Origin: Prevotella sp. KH2C16
Lineage (GTDB): Bacteria; Bacteroidota; Bacteroidia; Bacteroidales; Bacteroidaceae
Length of the DNA stretch: 64,000 nucleotides
Assembly (NCBI RefSeq): GCF_900113305.1
Contig: NZ_FOOW01000001.1
Span: forward strand, 356,383-420,382
Direction of reading: 5' to 3'
The notes beneath the pieces are model-generated. The model made no database searches. It was not told where the DNA came from and saw only the letters and a list, made by a program, of their open reading frames with translations. Position numbers and translations under genes: made by a program. Positions 42,721-50,540 of the stretch are shown in pieces; the first letter of the stretch is position 1, and each line of letters begins with the position of its first letter.

Positions 42721-44535
42721 TTACATTCTTTCTGGAACCTCTATTCCCAAGAGCTCCATGCCGTTCTTGATGGTCTTGGCCACATTCTTTGCGATGACGA
42801 GACGCGTTAACTTCTCGGCTTCCGTGTCCGGACTGAGGATGCTATAGTCGTGGTAGAACTGGTTGAAGAGCTTCGTGAGGTCGTAGCAATAGTTGGCAAT
42901 GCCAGCCGGATTGTAGTTCTCGCCGGCATCGGCTACGGCAACTCCGAACTCGTTCATCTTCTGGATGAGCTCCACCTCCTTGTCGTTGAGGGGAGCGTCT
43001 GCCGCTACCGGTCCTATTTTCAGTCCCTGTTCCTCGGCCTTGCGCATGATGCTGCGGATGCGGGCATAGGTGTATTGGATGAAAGGCCCCGTGTTGCCGT
43101 TGAAGTCGATGCTCTCTTCCGGATTGAAGAGCATGTTCTTGCGTGCGTCCACTTTCAGTATGAAGTACTTCAGCGCGCCGAGTCCCACGATGCGGGCAAT
43201 TTCTTTCTTCTCAGCTTCCGACATGTCCTTGAACTTGCCGAGTTCGTCGCTGGTCTTACGGGCGTCGTCTATCATGGTGGCAATCAGCTCGTCGGCATCT
43301 ACCACGGTGCCCTCGCGGCTCTTCATCTTGCCGTTCGGGAGCTCTACCATACCATAGGAGAAGTGCACCAAATCCTTGCCCCACTTGAAGCCAAGGCGGT
43401 CTAAGAGCAGGGAGAGAACCTGAAAATGATAGTTCTGCTCGTTGCCCACCACATAGATCATCTTGTCGATTGGGTAGTCGTTGAAGCGCATTTCGGCCGT
43501 GCCGATGTCCTGGGTCATGTAGACGCTGGTGCCGTCGGAGCGGATAAGAAGCTTCTGGTCGAGCCCCTCCTGGGTGAGATCGGCCCATACGCTGCCGTCG
43601 TCCTTGCGGAAGAAGAGGCCTTTTGCGAGTCCTTCTTCCACCTTTTTCTTTCCCTCGAGATAGGTGTTCGACTCATAGTATATCTTGTCGAAGCTCACGC
43701 CGAGTGCCTTGTAGGTCTCGTCGAAGCCGGCATATACCCAGGAGTTCATCTTCTCCCAGAGCGCACGCACCTGCTTGTCGCCCTGCTCCCACTTGACGAG
43801 CATCTCGTGGGCTTCCTTTATCAGCGGAGCTTCCTGCTTGGCTTTCTCCTCGGCTTTTTCCTCGTCGAGGCCGTCGGACATATACTGTACCTTGAGGGCA
43901 GCACACTCTTCACGATAGTGCTTGTCGAAGAGGACATAGTAGTCGCCTATCAGATGATCGCCTTTCTTACCGCTGCTTTCGGGCGTTTCGTCGTTGCCCC
44001 ACTTCTGCCAAGCCAGCATCGACTTGCAGATATGTATGCCTCGGTCGTTTACGATGTTGGTTTTTACCACCCGGTTGCCGTTCGCTTCCATGATCTTTGC
44101 CAGCGACCAGCCGAGCAGATTGTTGCGCACATGCCCCAAATGAAGCGGTTTGTTGGTGTTGGGAGACGAGTATTCCACCATTACCAGCGGCGAATCGCTG
44201 GTGGGTATCTTCTCTCCGAACTTCTCGTCGGCATTGATGTCGTTCAGCAGAGACAGCCATGCGCTTTTCGCAACGACAAGATTGAGAAATCCCTTGACCA
44301 CATTGAACCGTTCCACGGCTTCGCAGTTCTCCTGCAAATACCGGCCAATCTCCTGGGCGGTGTCCTCGGGTTTCTTCTTGGAAAGGCGCAGGAAGGGGAA
44401 CACGACGAGCGTGAGGTTACCCTCAAAAGCTTCCTTGGTCTTCTGCAACTGCACCATTTTGGCCGGCACATCCTGCCCGTATAATTCTTTTACGGCCTTG
44501 ATGACCGCACCGCAAATTGCGTTTTCAATATCCAT
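42721..44535 (-). CDS. argS: Arginyl-tRNA synthetase
   Basis: The start MDIENAICGAVIKAV gives 604 residues. An upstream Met gives only a basic 12-residue extension and is less likely. Motifs are SSPNTNKPLHLGHVRNNLLG (HIGH), the ArgRS KMSKS variant (GKMKSREGTVV) and the C-terminal anticodon-binding helices (MKFA-type region ALKYFILKVDARKNMLFNPE). It charges tRNA-Arg. A TAATTTTG promoter box lies at 44612, divergent from YitT. Confidence 0.97.
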   Translation of the reverse strand: MDIENAICGAVIKAVKELYGQDVPAKMVQLQKTKEAFEGNLTLVVFPFLRLSKKKPEDTAQEIGRYLQENCEAVERFNVVKGFLNLVVAKSAWLSLLNDINADEKFGEKIPTSDSPLVMVEYSSPNTNKPLHLGHVRNNLLGWSLAKIMEANGNRVVKTNIVNDRGIHICKSMLAWQKWGNDETPESSGKKGDHLIGDYYVLFDKHYREECAALKVQYMSDGLDEEKAEEKAKQEAPLIKEAHEMLVKWEQGDKQVRALWEKMNSWVYAGFDETYKALGVSFDKIYYESNTYLEGKKKVEEGLAKGLFFRKDDGSVWADLTQEGLDQKLLIRSDGTSVYMTQDIGTAEMRFNDYPIDKMIYVVGNEQNYHFQVLSLLLDRLGFKWGKDLVHFSYGMVELPNGKMKSREGTVVDADELIATMIDDARKTSDELGKFKDMSEAEKKEIARIVGLGALKYFILKVDARKNMLFNPEESIDFNGNTGPFIQYTYARIRSIMRKAEEQGLKIGPVAADAPLNDKEVELIQKMNEFGVAVADAGENYNPAGIANYCYDLTKLFNQFYHDYSILSPDTEAEKLTRLVIAKNVAKTIKNGMELLGIEVPERM

Positions 44536-44611
44536 CGTATATGTTTTCTTTTGTTTCCTATTCTTTCTCAAACGGGGGAATTCCTCTTCTGAGGCGATAT
44601 TTAGATGCGTG

Positions 44612-44619
44612 CAAAATTA
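44612..44619 (-). promoter_or_regulatory. -7 promoter box of argS
   Basis: On the minus strand TAATTTTG matches TAnnTTTG, about 77 bases before the argS start. The leader is long enough for regulation, but no structure was identified. Confidence 0.55.
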
Positions 44620-44662
44620 CAAAAAATAATCGGATAATGGGGTGAATGCCAAATAAAAATGC

Positions 44663-44670
44663 TAAATTTG
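44663..44670 (+). promoter_or_regulatory. -7 promoter box of the YitT gene
   Basis: TAAATTTG lies 22 bases before the chosen start, which supports that start over the earlier ATG at 44659. Confidence 0.6.
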
Positions 44671-44691
44671 CCACCAAATGATTGGCAATCT

Positions 44692-45657
44692 ATGAGAACG
44701 AAGAGAAAATCACATTATCGGGACTTGCGGGATTACATAATTATCACCATCGCCATGCTTATGGGTTCGGTGGGCTTGGTGCTGTTTTTCCTGCCTAACG
44801 AGATAACGACAGGGGGCATCACGGGTATCGCTTCCATTCTTTACTGGGGCTTCCAGATTCCGGTGTCGCTCACATTCTTTGCCATGAATGCCGTTCTCAT
44901 GATGTTAGCCCTGCGCATTTTGGGCTGGAAGTTCTGCGTGAAGACCATCTATGCAGTCATTCTCTTTACGGTTTTTACTTCTATTCTGCAATACTATGTG
45001 GGCGATTTGCACCTGCTGGCAGACCAGAAGTTCATGGCTCTTATCGTGGGGAGCGCTTTCTTGGGCATCAGCGTGGGACTGGGCTTGTCGGCCGGAGGCT
45101 CCACGGGAGGCTCTGATGTGATAGCCGCCATGGTCCACAAGTACAAGGATGTGTCGCTGGGACACATCATCCTGTTCTGCGATCTCATCATCATCACTTC
45201 TTCCTATCTGGTCTTGAAGGACTGGGAGAAGGTGCTCTATGGCTATTGTTTCCTCTTTATCTGTTCTTTCTGCGTAGACCAGGTGGTGAATACCATGCGA
45301 CGGTCGGTGCAGTTCTTCATTATTTCCGACAAGTATGATGTCATCGGGAAGGCCATTAACGAGTTCGTGCCCCGCGGCTGCACGGTTTTCGACGGCCATG
45401 GCTTCTATTCGGGCAAGAAGGTTCAGGCTCTCTTCGTCATTGCGAAGAAGAGCGAGTCGAACATGATATTCCATCTCATCGACGACATAGACCCTAACGC
45501 CTTTGTCTCCCAGAGCTCCGTCATCGGTGTCTTCGGCGAGGGCTTCGACCAGTTTCGAGCACGCAACAAGCAGAGGAAACAGGAAGAGAAGGAGTTCATT
45601 CGCCGGGCCTTGGAAGAGTCGGAGGCGGCAAAGGCAAAAGCAGCCGGGGCGGTATGA
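44692..45657 (+). CDS. YitT family membrane protein
   Basis: The 321-residue protein has five or six transmembrane helices of the YitT type (IIITIAMLMGSVGLVLFFLP, AIFLGISVGLGLSAGGSTGG-like repeat, SDVIAAMVHKYKDVSLG). A cytoplasmic C-terminal DUF2179 domain follows (YSGKKVQALFVIAKKSESNM, DPNAFVSQSSVIGVFGEGFD). The transport substrate of this family is not firmly known. A charged tail (RKQEEKEFIRRALEESEAAK) is extra. The stop overlaps the next start (ATGA), so the hydrolase is coupled to it. Confidence 0.9.
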   Translation: MRTKRKSHYRDLRDYIIITIAMLMGSVGLVLFFLPNEITTGGITGIASILYWGFQIPVSLTFFAMNAVLMMLALRILGWKFCVKTIYAVILFTVFTSILQYYVGDLHLLADQKFMALIVGSAFLGISVGLGLSAGGSTGGSDVIAAMVHKYKDVSLGHIILFCDLIIITSSYLVLKDWEKVLYGYCFLFICSFCVDQVVNTMRRSVQFFIISDKYDVIGKAINEFVPRGCTVFDGHGFYSGKKVQALFVIAKKSESNMIFHLIDDIDPNAFVSQSSVIGVFGEGFDQFRARNKQRKQEEKEFIRRALEESEAAKAKAAGAV

Positions 45658-46613
45658 AGAAGTTGATTGGAATCCTGCTGGCCGTGTTTCTCGTGGCTGT
45701 TGTCGGCATCCTCTTCGCTGCGAGTTGGTATATGCTCGACTATTCCTTGATGCCTTCCACGCAGCATGGCCGCCGACTGGAGTCAAGGTTGCGTGAGATG
45801 CGGAATGGATACCCCCAGATTCGCCCGTGGGTAGACAGCTTGAAGGATGCCGGAGCACTACGCGACACCTTCGTCCTTATGCCTACCGGCGAGCGTCATC
45901 ACGCCGTTTACATTCGTGCGAGGCGACCTTCTGCTAAGGTGGCGGTGCTCATTCACGGGTATACCGACAACTGCATGGGCATGATGCATATCGGATATGT
46001 CTACAGCCAGATGGGTTTCAACCTCCTGCTGCCCGACCTCCATGCCCACGGCAAGAGCGAGGGCGACGCCATTCAGATGGGATGGAAAGACCGTGAGGAT
46101 GTCATGCGCTGGATGGCGGTTGCCGATTCACTCTTCCGCGACTCCACGGCGACCTCGCAGATGATGGTTCACGGCATCTCCATGGGTGCCGCCACCGCCA
46201 TGTGCATATCGGGAGAAGAGCTGCCGCCCTATGTGAGAGGCTTTGTGGAAGACTGCGGATATACCAGCGTATGGGAGGAATTCAAGGGCGAGATGCGGGC
46301 CCAGTTCGGCCTTCCGGCCTTTCCGCTGCTCTATACGGCAAGTGCCCTTTGCAAGCTCCGGTTCGGGTGGAGCTTCGGGGAAGCCTCTCCCCTGAGGCAG
46401 GTCGGCAAGTGCAAGCTCCCGATGCTGTTCATTCACGGAGATGCAGACACCTATGTTCCCTTTCCCATGCTTGATGAATTGTATAGTGCCAAGCCGGGAG
46501 TCAAGGAGCGGTATGTGGCTCCGAAGTCAATCCATGCCCTCAGTTACCGCGACCATCCGCAGGAGTATGCCCGTCGGGTGGCGGCCTTTGTCAGGAGATG
46601 CGGCATCCGATAG
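45654..46613 (+). CDS. Membrane-anchored alpha/beta hydrolase
   Basis: The 319-residue protein has an N-terminal membrane anchor (IGILLAVFLVAVVGILFAAS). It then has an alpha/beta hydrolase fold with the oxyanion His-Gly (VAVLIHGYTDNCMG), nucleophile Ser176 in VHGISMGAAT, Asp263 or Asp265 in HGDADTYVPF, and His294 in KSIHALSY. It resembles peptidase or esterase members of the S9/BAAT-like group. It probably acts at the outer face of the inner membrane. It is co-transcribed with the YitT gene. Confidence 0.9.
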   Translation: MKKLIGILLAVFLVAVVGILFAASWYMLDYSLMPSTQHGRRLESRLREMRNGYPQIRPWVDSLKDAGALRDTFVLMPTGERHHAVYIRARRPSAKVAVLIHGYTDNCMGMMHIGYVYSQMGFNLLLPDLHAHGKSEGDAIQMGWKDREDVMRWMAVADSLFRDSTATSQMMVHGISMGAATAMCISGEELPPYVRGFVEDCGYTSVWEEFKGEMRAQFGLPAFPLLYTASALCKLRFGWSFGEASPLRQVGKCKLPMLFIHGDADTYVPFPMLDELYSAKPGVKERYVAPKSIHALSYRDHPQEYARRVAAFVRRCGIR

Positions 46614-46629
46614 TCCCGTGGCTCCTTTG

Positions 46630-46645
46630 CGGACAAGGCTGTCCG
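46630..46645. terminator. Small hairpin between convergent genes
   Basis: CGGACA pairs with TGTCCG around AGGC, between the stops of the hydrolase and GH43 genes. No T run follows, so termination is uncertain. Confidence 0.35.
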
Positions 46646-46658
46646 TGCGGCTCCCAGC

Positions 46659-47636
46659 CTATTTGAAGCGGGTCTTCCTTACTCCTTCAAAGGTCATCTT
46701 CACGGGTTGGATGTAGCCCTCCTTGTCGAAATAGAGCCTGTCGATGCAGACCACCCGGTGGTTGCCGTCGTGGTCGCCGAGGGGATGACGGTGATAGACA
46801 ATATAGTATTCGTCTTTCTTCCGCCCCTTGATGACGGAGTGATGGCCGGCTCCCATACCGACGGCAGGGTCGGGCGAGAGTATCTTTCCTATGCGCTTGA
46901 AGGGTCCGAAGGGCGAGTCGCTGATGGCATAGGCCACGCAGTAGTCGGGTCCTGTCCACCCTCCCTCGCTCCACATGAAGTAATATTTGCCGCCGCGCTT
47001 CAGCATGAAGGGACCTTCCACATATTTCTCGGGCGTTATCTCGCGGTAGGTCGTCCCGTCGCCGAAGGGCACGATGTGGAGCAGGTCCTGCGAGAGCTTC
47101 ACCACATTGCAGTGTCCCCATCCGCCGTAATACATGTAATATTGTCCGTCGTCATCCTTGAAGATATACTGGTCGATAGGCTGGGCTCCGTTGACGATGT
47201 CGTTGATGAGCGGTTTACCTAACGCGTCGCGGTACGGCCCTTCGGGTTTGTCAGCCACGGCCACGCCGATTCCGCCCACCTCCCCTTGGTGTACATCGTT
47301 CGCGGCGAAGTATAGATAGTATCTCCCGTTGGCATGAACCACCGACGGAGCCCACATCGCGAACTTGGCCCAGCTCACGGCCTTAGTGCTGATGACGGCC
47401 GGGTGCCTTGTCCATCGTATCAGGTCGGGAGACGAGAAAGCGTCCAGGAAGGTCTGGTCGGCATAGGGATAGGAGTAGGTAGGGAATATCCAGCATTCCC
47501 CGTCATAGACGATGGCCTCCGGGTCGGCATACCATCCCTCGAAGACGGGGTTGCCGCTTGTCTTCTTCTTGTTCTTTGCCATGCCCGCCGTAGCTATCGC
47601 GAGCAGGATGAGCGTTAGTGTCAGTAATCTTTTCAT
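46659..47636 (-). CDS. Glycoside hydrolase family 43 protein
   Basis: The start MKRLLTLTLILLAIATAG gives 325 residues with a signal peptide. The frame upstream of it enters a family B repeat and is rejected. GH43 five-blade propeller motifs are WYADPEAIVYDG (general base Asp), NGAQPIDQYIFKDDDGQYYM (pKa Asp) and YVEGPFMLKRGGKYYFMWSE (acid Glu). The family includes arabinofuranosidases and xylosidases, and the blade sequence here does not fix the substrate. A GH3 gene lies upstream on the same strand beyond a small gene, which suggests hemicellulose side chains. Confidence 0.9.
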   Translation of the reverse strand: MKRLLTLTLILLAIATAGMAKNKKKTSGNPVFEGWYADPEAIVYDGECWIFPTYSYPYADQTFLDAFSSPDLIRWTRHPAVISTKAVSWAKFAMWAPSVVHANGRYYLYFAANDVHQGEVGGIGVAVADKPEGPYRDALGKPLINDIVNGAQPIDQYIFKDDDGQYYMYYGGWGHCNVVKLSQDLLHIVPFGDGTTYREITPEKYVEGPFMLKRGGKYYFMWSEGGWTGPDYCVAYAISDSPFGPFKRIGKILSPDPAVGMGAGHHSVIKGRKKDEYYIVYHRHPLGDHDGNHRVVCIDRLYFDKEGYIQPVKMTFEGVRKTRFK

Positions 47637-47673
47637 GCTTCTATTTGTGATTAGGTTTGTATCTTCCGGTTTG

Positions 47674-47736
47674 ACAAAATCGCCGATTTCATCGGACAAA
47701 ATCGCCGAAATTGTCGAACAAAATCGCCGATTTTTT
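47674..47736. repeat. Family B intergenic element, copy 6 (three palindromes)
   Basis: Units start at 47674, 47696 and 47718, exactly 22 bp apart: ACAAAATCGCCGATTTCAT, ACAAAATCGCCGAAATTGT and ACAAAATCGCCGATTTTTT. It lies just past the stop of the gene at 47755 on the minus strand. Confidence 0.92.
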
Positions 47737-47754
47737 CAGCCTTGAAGCCGTCTT

Positions 47755-48171
47755 TTACCCGGCCGCCTGTCCCTCGCCGTCTTGCCGGAGCATGCTCTTG
47801 ATGTCGCGGATTTTCTGTTTTCGGGGCAGTGAGAACTCTTTGCTGTGGGCATCGATGTAATCGTAGAGCCGGAAGGCCTTGTCGAGAAAGAGGTCGCGGA
47901 GCGGCTTCATCTTGCAGGAGCCTTCGGTATACCAGAGCTCGGCAAGCATCTCCAGCTTCTGCATGCGCTGGTCTTCCTCCCATTCCTGGCGGGCGTAGTC
48001 GATGGCTTCCTCTACGGAGAAGTTGCGCAGCAGCGAGTAGTCGCCCACATACTGGCGGTAGAGTTCCTTGAAGTCTTCGTCGGTTCGCTGGTCGATGTCT
48101 TTCTCGAGGAAGCGCTGTAGGGCTGCCGCAAACTCCTCGATGATCCTGATGAAATAGTCGCGCTGTAGCAT
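47755..48171 (-). CDS. Conserved hypothetical helical protein (138 aa)
   Basis: This 138-residue protein is almost all helical: MLQRDYFIRIIEEFAAALQR, DEDFKELYRQYVGDYSLLRN, MQKLEMLAELWYTEGSCKMK, LFLDKAFRLYDYIDAHSKEF. Four helix pairs suggest a TPR-like solenoid. It has no signal or membrane segment. It resembles the family called DUF6483, which I cannot confirm. It sits 14 bases after the GH3 stop on the same strand, so it may be co-transcribed. Function unknown. Confidence 0.72.
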   Translation of the reverse strand: MLQRDYFIRIIEEFAAALQRFLEKDIDQRTDEDFKELYRQYVGDYSLLRNFSVEEAIDYARQEWEEDQRMQKLEMLAELWYTEGSCKMKPLRDLFLDKAFRLYDYIDAHSKEFSLPRKQKIRDIKSMLRQDGEGQAAG

Positions 48172-48185
48172 GTTGCTTTCCTTTA

Positions 48186-50540
48186 TTAGTCGAGTGTGAG
48201 AGTGTCTTCCAACTTAATGTCCTGCGAACTCCGGCCTACCATGATTCTGAAGGTGCCGGGCTCTACGACGAACTTGTGCTGCAGACCCCACAGGGCGAAG
48301 TCGTGCGGCCGGAGCATGAAGGTTACGGTCTTGGTCTCGCCCGGCTCCAGATGGATGCGCTCGAAGCCTCGCAGCACCTTGGTGTATGCCGTTACGCTGC
48401 TCACCTCGTCGTGCAAGTAGAGCTGCGGAACCTCATCGCCGCCGCGGGCACCCGTGTTCTTGACCTCACAGGTTACCTTCACGCCTTCCTCCTGTTTCTG
48501 AATCTGAAGGTTGGAGTATTCGAATGTGGTATAACTCAACCCGTAGCCGAAGGGGTAGAGGGCGCCCCAGACCGATTTGCGAGCCTTCTCGTCAGACCCC
48601 GGCTTGAACGGGAAGTGGAACGGAATCTGCCCGACGCTCTTCGGAATGGTTACCGCAAGATGGCCTCCAGGGTTATAGTCGCCGAACAAGGCCTCGGCCA
48701 CGGCCTGCCCCGTGAACTCTCCGGGATACCATCCGTGCAGGATGGCAGGGATGCTTCTTGCGGCAAAGTTGACGGTGCAGGCACGCCCGTCGAGCAATAC
48801 GAGGACGACGGGAGTGCCCGTGTGGTAGACTGCTTCGAGGAGTTCCTCTTGTCTGCCGGGCAGGTTGAGGTCGGTGCGGGAGAGGCTTTCGCCCACAATC
48901 TGGTTGTTGCCTCCCAGCACGAGGATGGCCACATCGGCCTCCTTGGCGAGTGCCACAGCTTCGTCCAGGTCGGCTTTTTCTTTCTTCGACGGGGGAAATC
49001 CCACCAGTTCACTCTCCGGAAAGTGCGCGTCGAGGAGGTCGCATCCTTTCGCATAGCCGACCTCGGCACCGGGCATCAGACGGCGGACGGCCTCGTATAC
49101 AGTGATGATGTTTGCCCCCCGGGCTCCGTAGCGGCTCACGAACTCGTCCTTCTCATTGGCATTCGGTCCGATGACGGCAATCTTCTTGAGCGACTTGCTC
49201 AAAGGAAGCAGGTTGCGTTCGTTCTTCAGGAGCACGAGCGACTGCCGTGCCGCCTCTAATGAAACCTTCTGAGCCTCGGCGTTTCTGACGGTCTTTCCGG
49301 CTTCCCGGGAATCGCCCCGGTAGGGATTGTCGAAAAGTCCGAGCCAGAATTTCACCCTCAGGATCTCCGCCACCCGCCTGTTCAGGGTCTCCTCGGAAAT
49401 CTTTCCTGCTACGACGGCCTTCCTTAGCGGCTCGATATAAGATTCCGGTTGGGTGAAGTTGGTGCGGATATTCAGTCCCGCGTTCACCGCCAATGCCGCG
49501 GCATCCTCGTAGTCTGCCGCCACATGATGCTTATTATAAAGGTATTCCAGAGCCTCGCTGTCGGACACCACATAGCCGCGGAAGCCGAACTCATTGCGTA
49601 GCAATTCGGTGAGGAAATAGTAGCTGCCGGATATCGGCTCGCCGTTATAGTCGTTGTAGGAACTCATGATGCCGAGTGCCCCGCCTTCCTGCACAGCCCT
49701 GCGGAAGGGCTCGAGATAAAGCTCGTGCAGGGCTTGCTCGGTAATGTGGGGGTCGGTGCGGGTTCTGTCGTCGCGGCCTCCTACGGGACTGCTGTATGCC
49801 ACATAGTGCTTGAGGGTGGACACTATGCGGTGTGCCTGAAGGCCCTTCACCATCTCGAGGCCGAGCTGTCCCACCAGATAGGCATCCTCCCCATAGGTCT
49901 CTACGCAGCGTCCCCAGCGCGGATCGGTGGCAATGTCGAGGATGGGCGAATAGATGTTGGTGTATCCGAGGATATTGGCTTCGGTGCCTTCTATGTCGGC
50001 AATCTTGCGAATCAGTTCCCGGTTCCAGGTCGCTCCCTGACCGCATTGAGCAGGGAAATAGGTTGCCTGATAGTGGCAGAGACCGTGTATGCCTTCGTTG
50101 GTGAAGTCTACGGGAATGCCGAGGCGTGTCTCTTCTACGAACCATCGCTGTATCTCGTGGATGGCTTCGACATGTTTCCGGGCATCGGTGCTGAGTGGGG
50201 TGAGCGGTGTTCCCACTCCGTTGTGCTCCTCGTCGATGTTGCCGATGCCGTCTTTCCATACCCGGGTCTTCCATTCCGCTGTCGGGAGGTCGTCCTTGAG
50301 GACGCGTCCGGAGCCGTAAAGGGTGGTCATCTGGCAGGTCTTCTCTTCCATGGTCATCTGCTGGAGGAGGTCGTTTACCCGGTCTTCTACGGGCATCTTG
50401 GGGTTCTCAAAGATGTTCATCTTGCCGTTTTTGTTGAAGTCAATCCATCCTTTATGATAGATTTTCTTGTTGCCGGCCTGTGTTCCTGCGCCCGTGAGGA
50501 TGATGAGCGCAATGGTTGCCAGCCGTTTAGGATTCTTCAT
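48186..50540 (-). CDS. Glycoside hydrolase family 3 protein (beta-glucosidase/xylosidase type)
   Basis: The 784-residue protein has a signal peptide (ends GTQA), the GH3 N-terminal barrel (VNDLLQQMTMEEKTCQMTTL), the nucleophile region GFRGYVVSDSEALEYLYNKH with its Asp, the alpha/beta sandwich (AIHVSNP-type KKIAVIGPNANEKDEFVSRY) and a C-terminal Fn3-like domain (EVKNTGARGGDEVPQLYLHD). It removes terminal beta-linked sugar from oligosaccharides, probably xylose or glucose. Its first 14 bases overlap the end of the helicase gene. Confidence 0.93.
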   Translation of the reverse strand: MKNPKRLATIALIILTGAGTQAGNKKIYHKGWIDFNKNGKMNIFENPKMPVEDRVNDLLQQMTMEEKTCQMTTLYGSGRVLKDDLPTAEWKTRVWKDGIGNIDEEHNGVGTPLTPLSTDARKHVEAIHEIQRWFVEETRLGIPVDFTNEGIHGLCHYQATYFPAQCGQGATWNRELIRKIADIEGTEANILGYTNIYSPILDIATDPRWGRCVETYGEDAYLVGQLGLEMVKGLQAHRIVSTLKHYVAYSSPVGGRDDRTRTDPHITEQALHELYLEPFRRAVQEGGALGIMSSYNDYNGEPISGSYYFLTELLRNEFGFRGYVVSDSEALEYLYNKHHVAADYEDAAALAVNAGLNIRTNFTQPESYIEPLRKAVVAGKISEETLNRRVAEILRVKFWLGLFDNPYRGDSREAGKTVRNAEAQKVSLEAARQSLVLLKNERNLLPLSKSLKKIAVIGPNANEKDEFVSRYGARGANIITVYEAVRRLMPGAEVGYAKGCDLLDAHFPESELVGFPPSKKEKADLDEAVALAKEADVAILVLGGNNQIVGESLSRTDLNLPGRQEELLEAVYHTGTPVVLVLLDGRACTVNFAARSIPAILHGWYPGEFTGQAVAEALFGDYNPGGHLAVTIPKSVGQIPFHFPFKPGSDEKARKSVWGALYPFGYGLSYTTFEYSNLQIQKQEEGVKVTCEVKNTGARGGDEVPQLYLHDEVSSVTAYTKVLRGFERIHLEPGETKTVTFMLRPHDFALWGLQHKFVVEPGTFRIMVGRSSQDIKLEDTLTLD

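Noticed and set aside
43426..44484. Plus-strand frame opposite argS
   Set aside because: argS has all its motifs on the minus strand, and the opposite frame has none.
6006..47736. Family B elements as ordinary intrinsic terminators
   Set aside because: There are no T runs, and the units occur in strict triplets with fixed pitch whatever the gene orientation. A role at the RNA level is not excluded but a simple terminator does not explain the layout.
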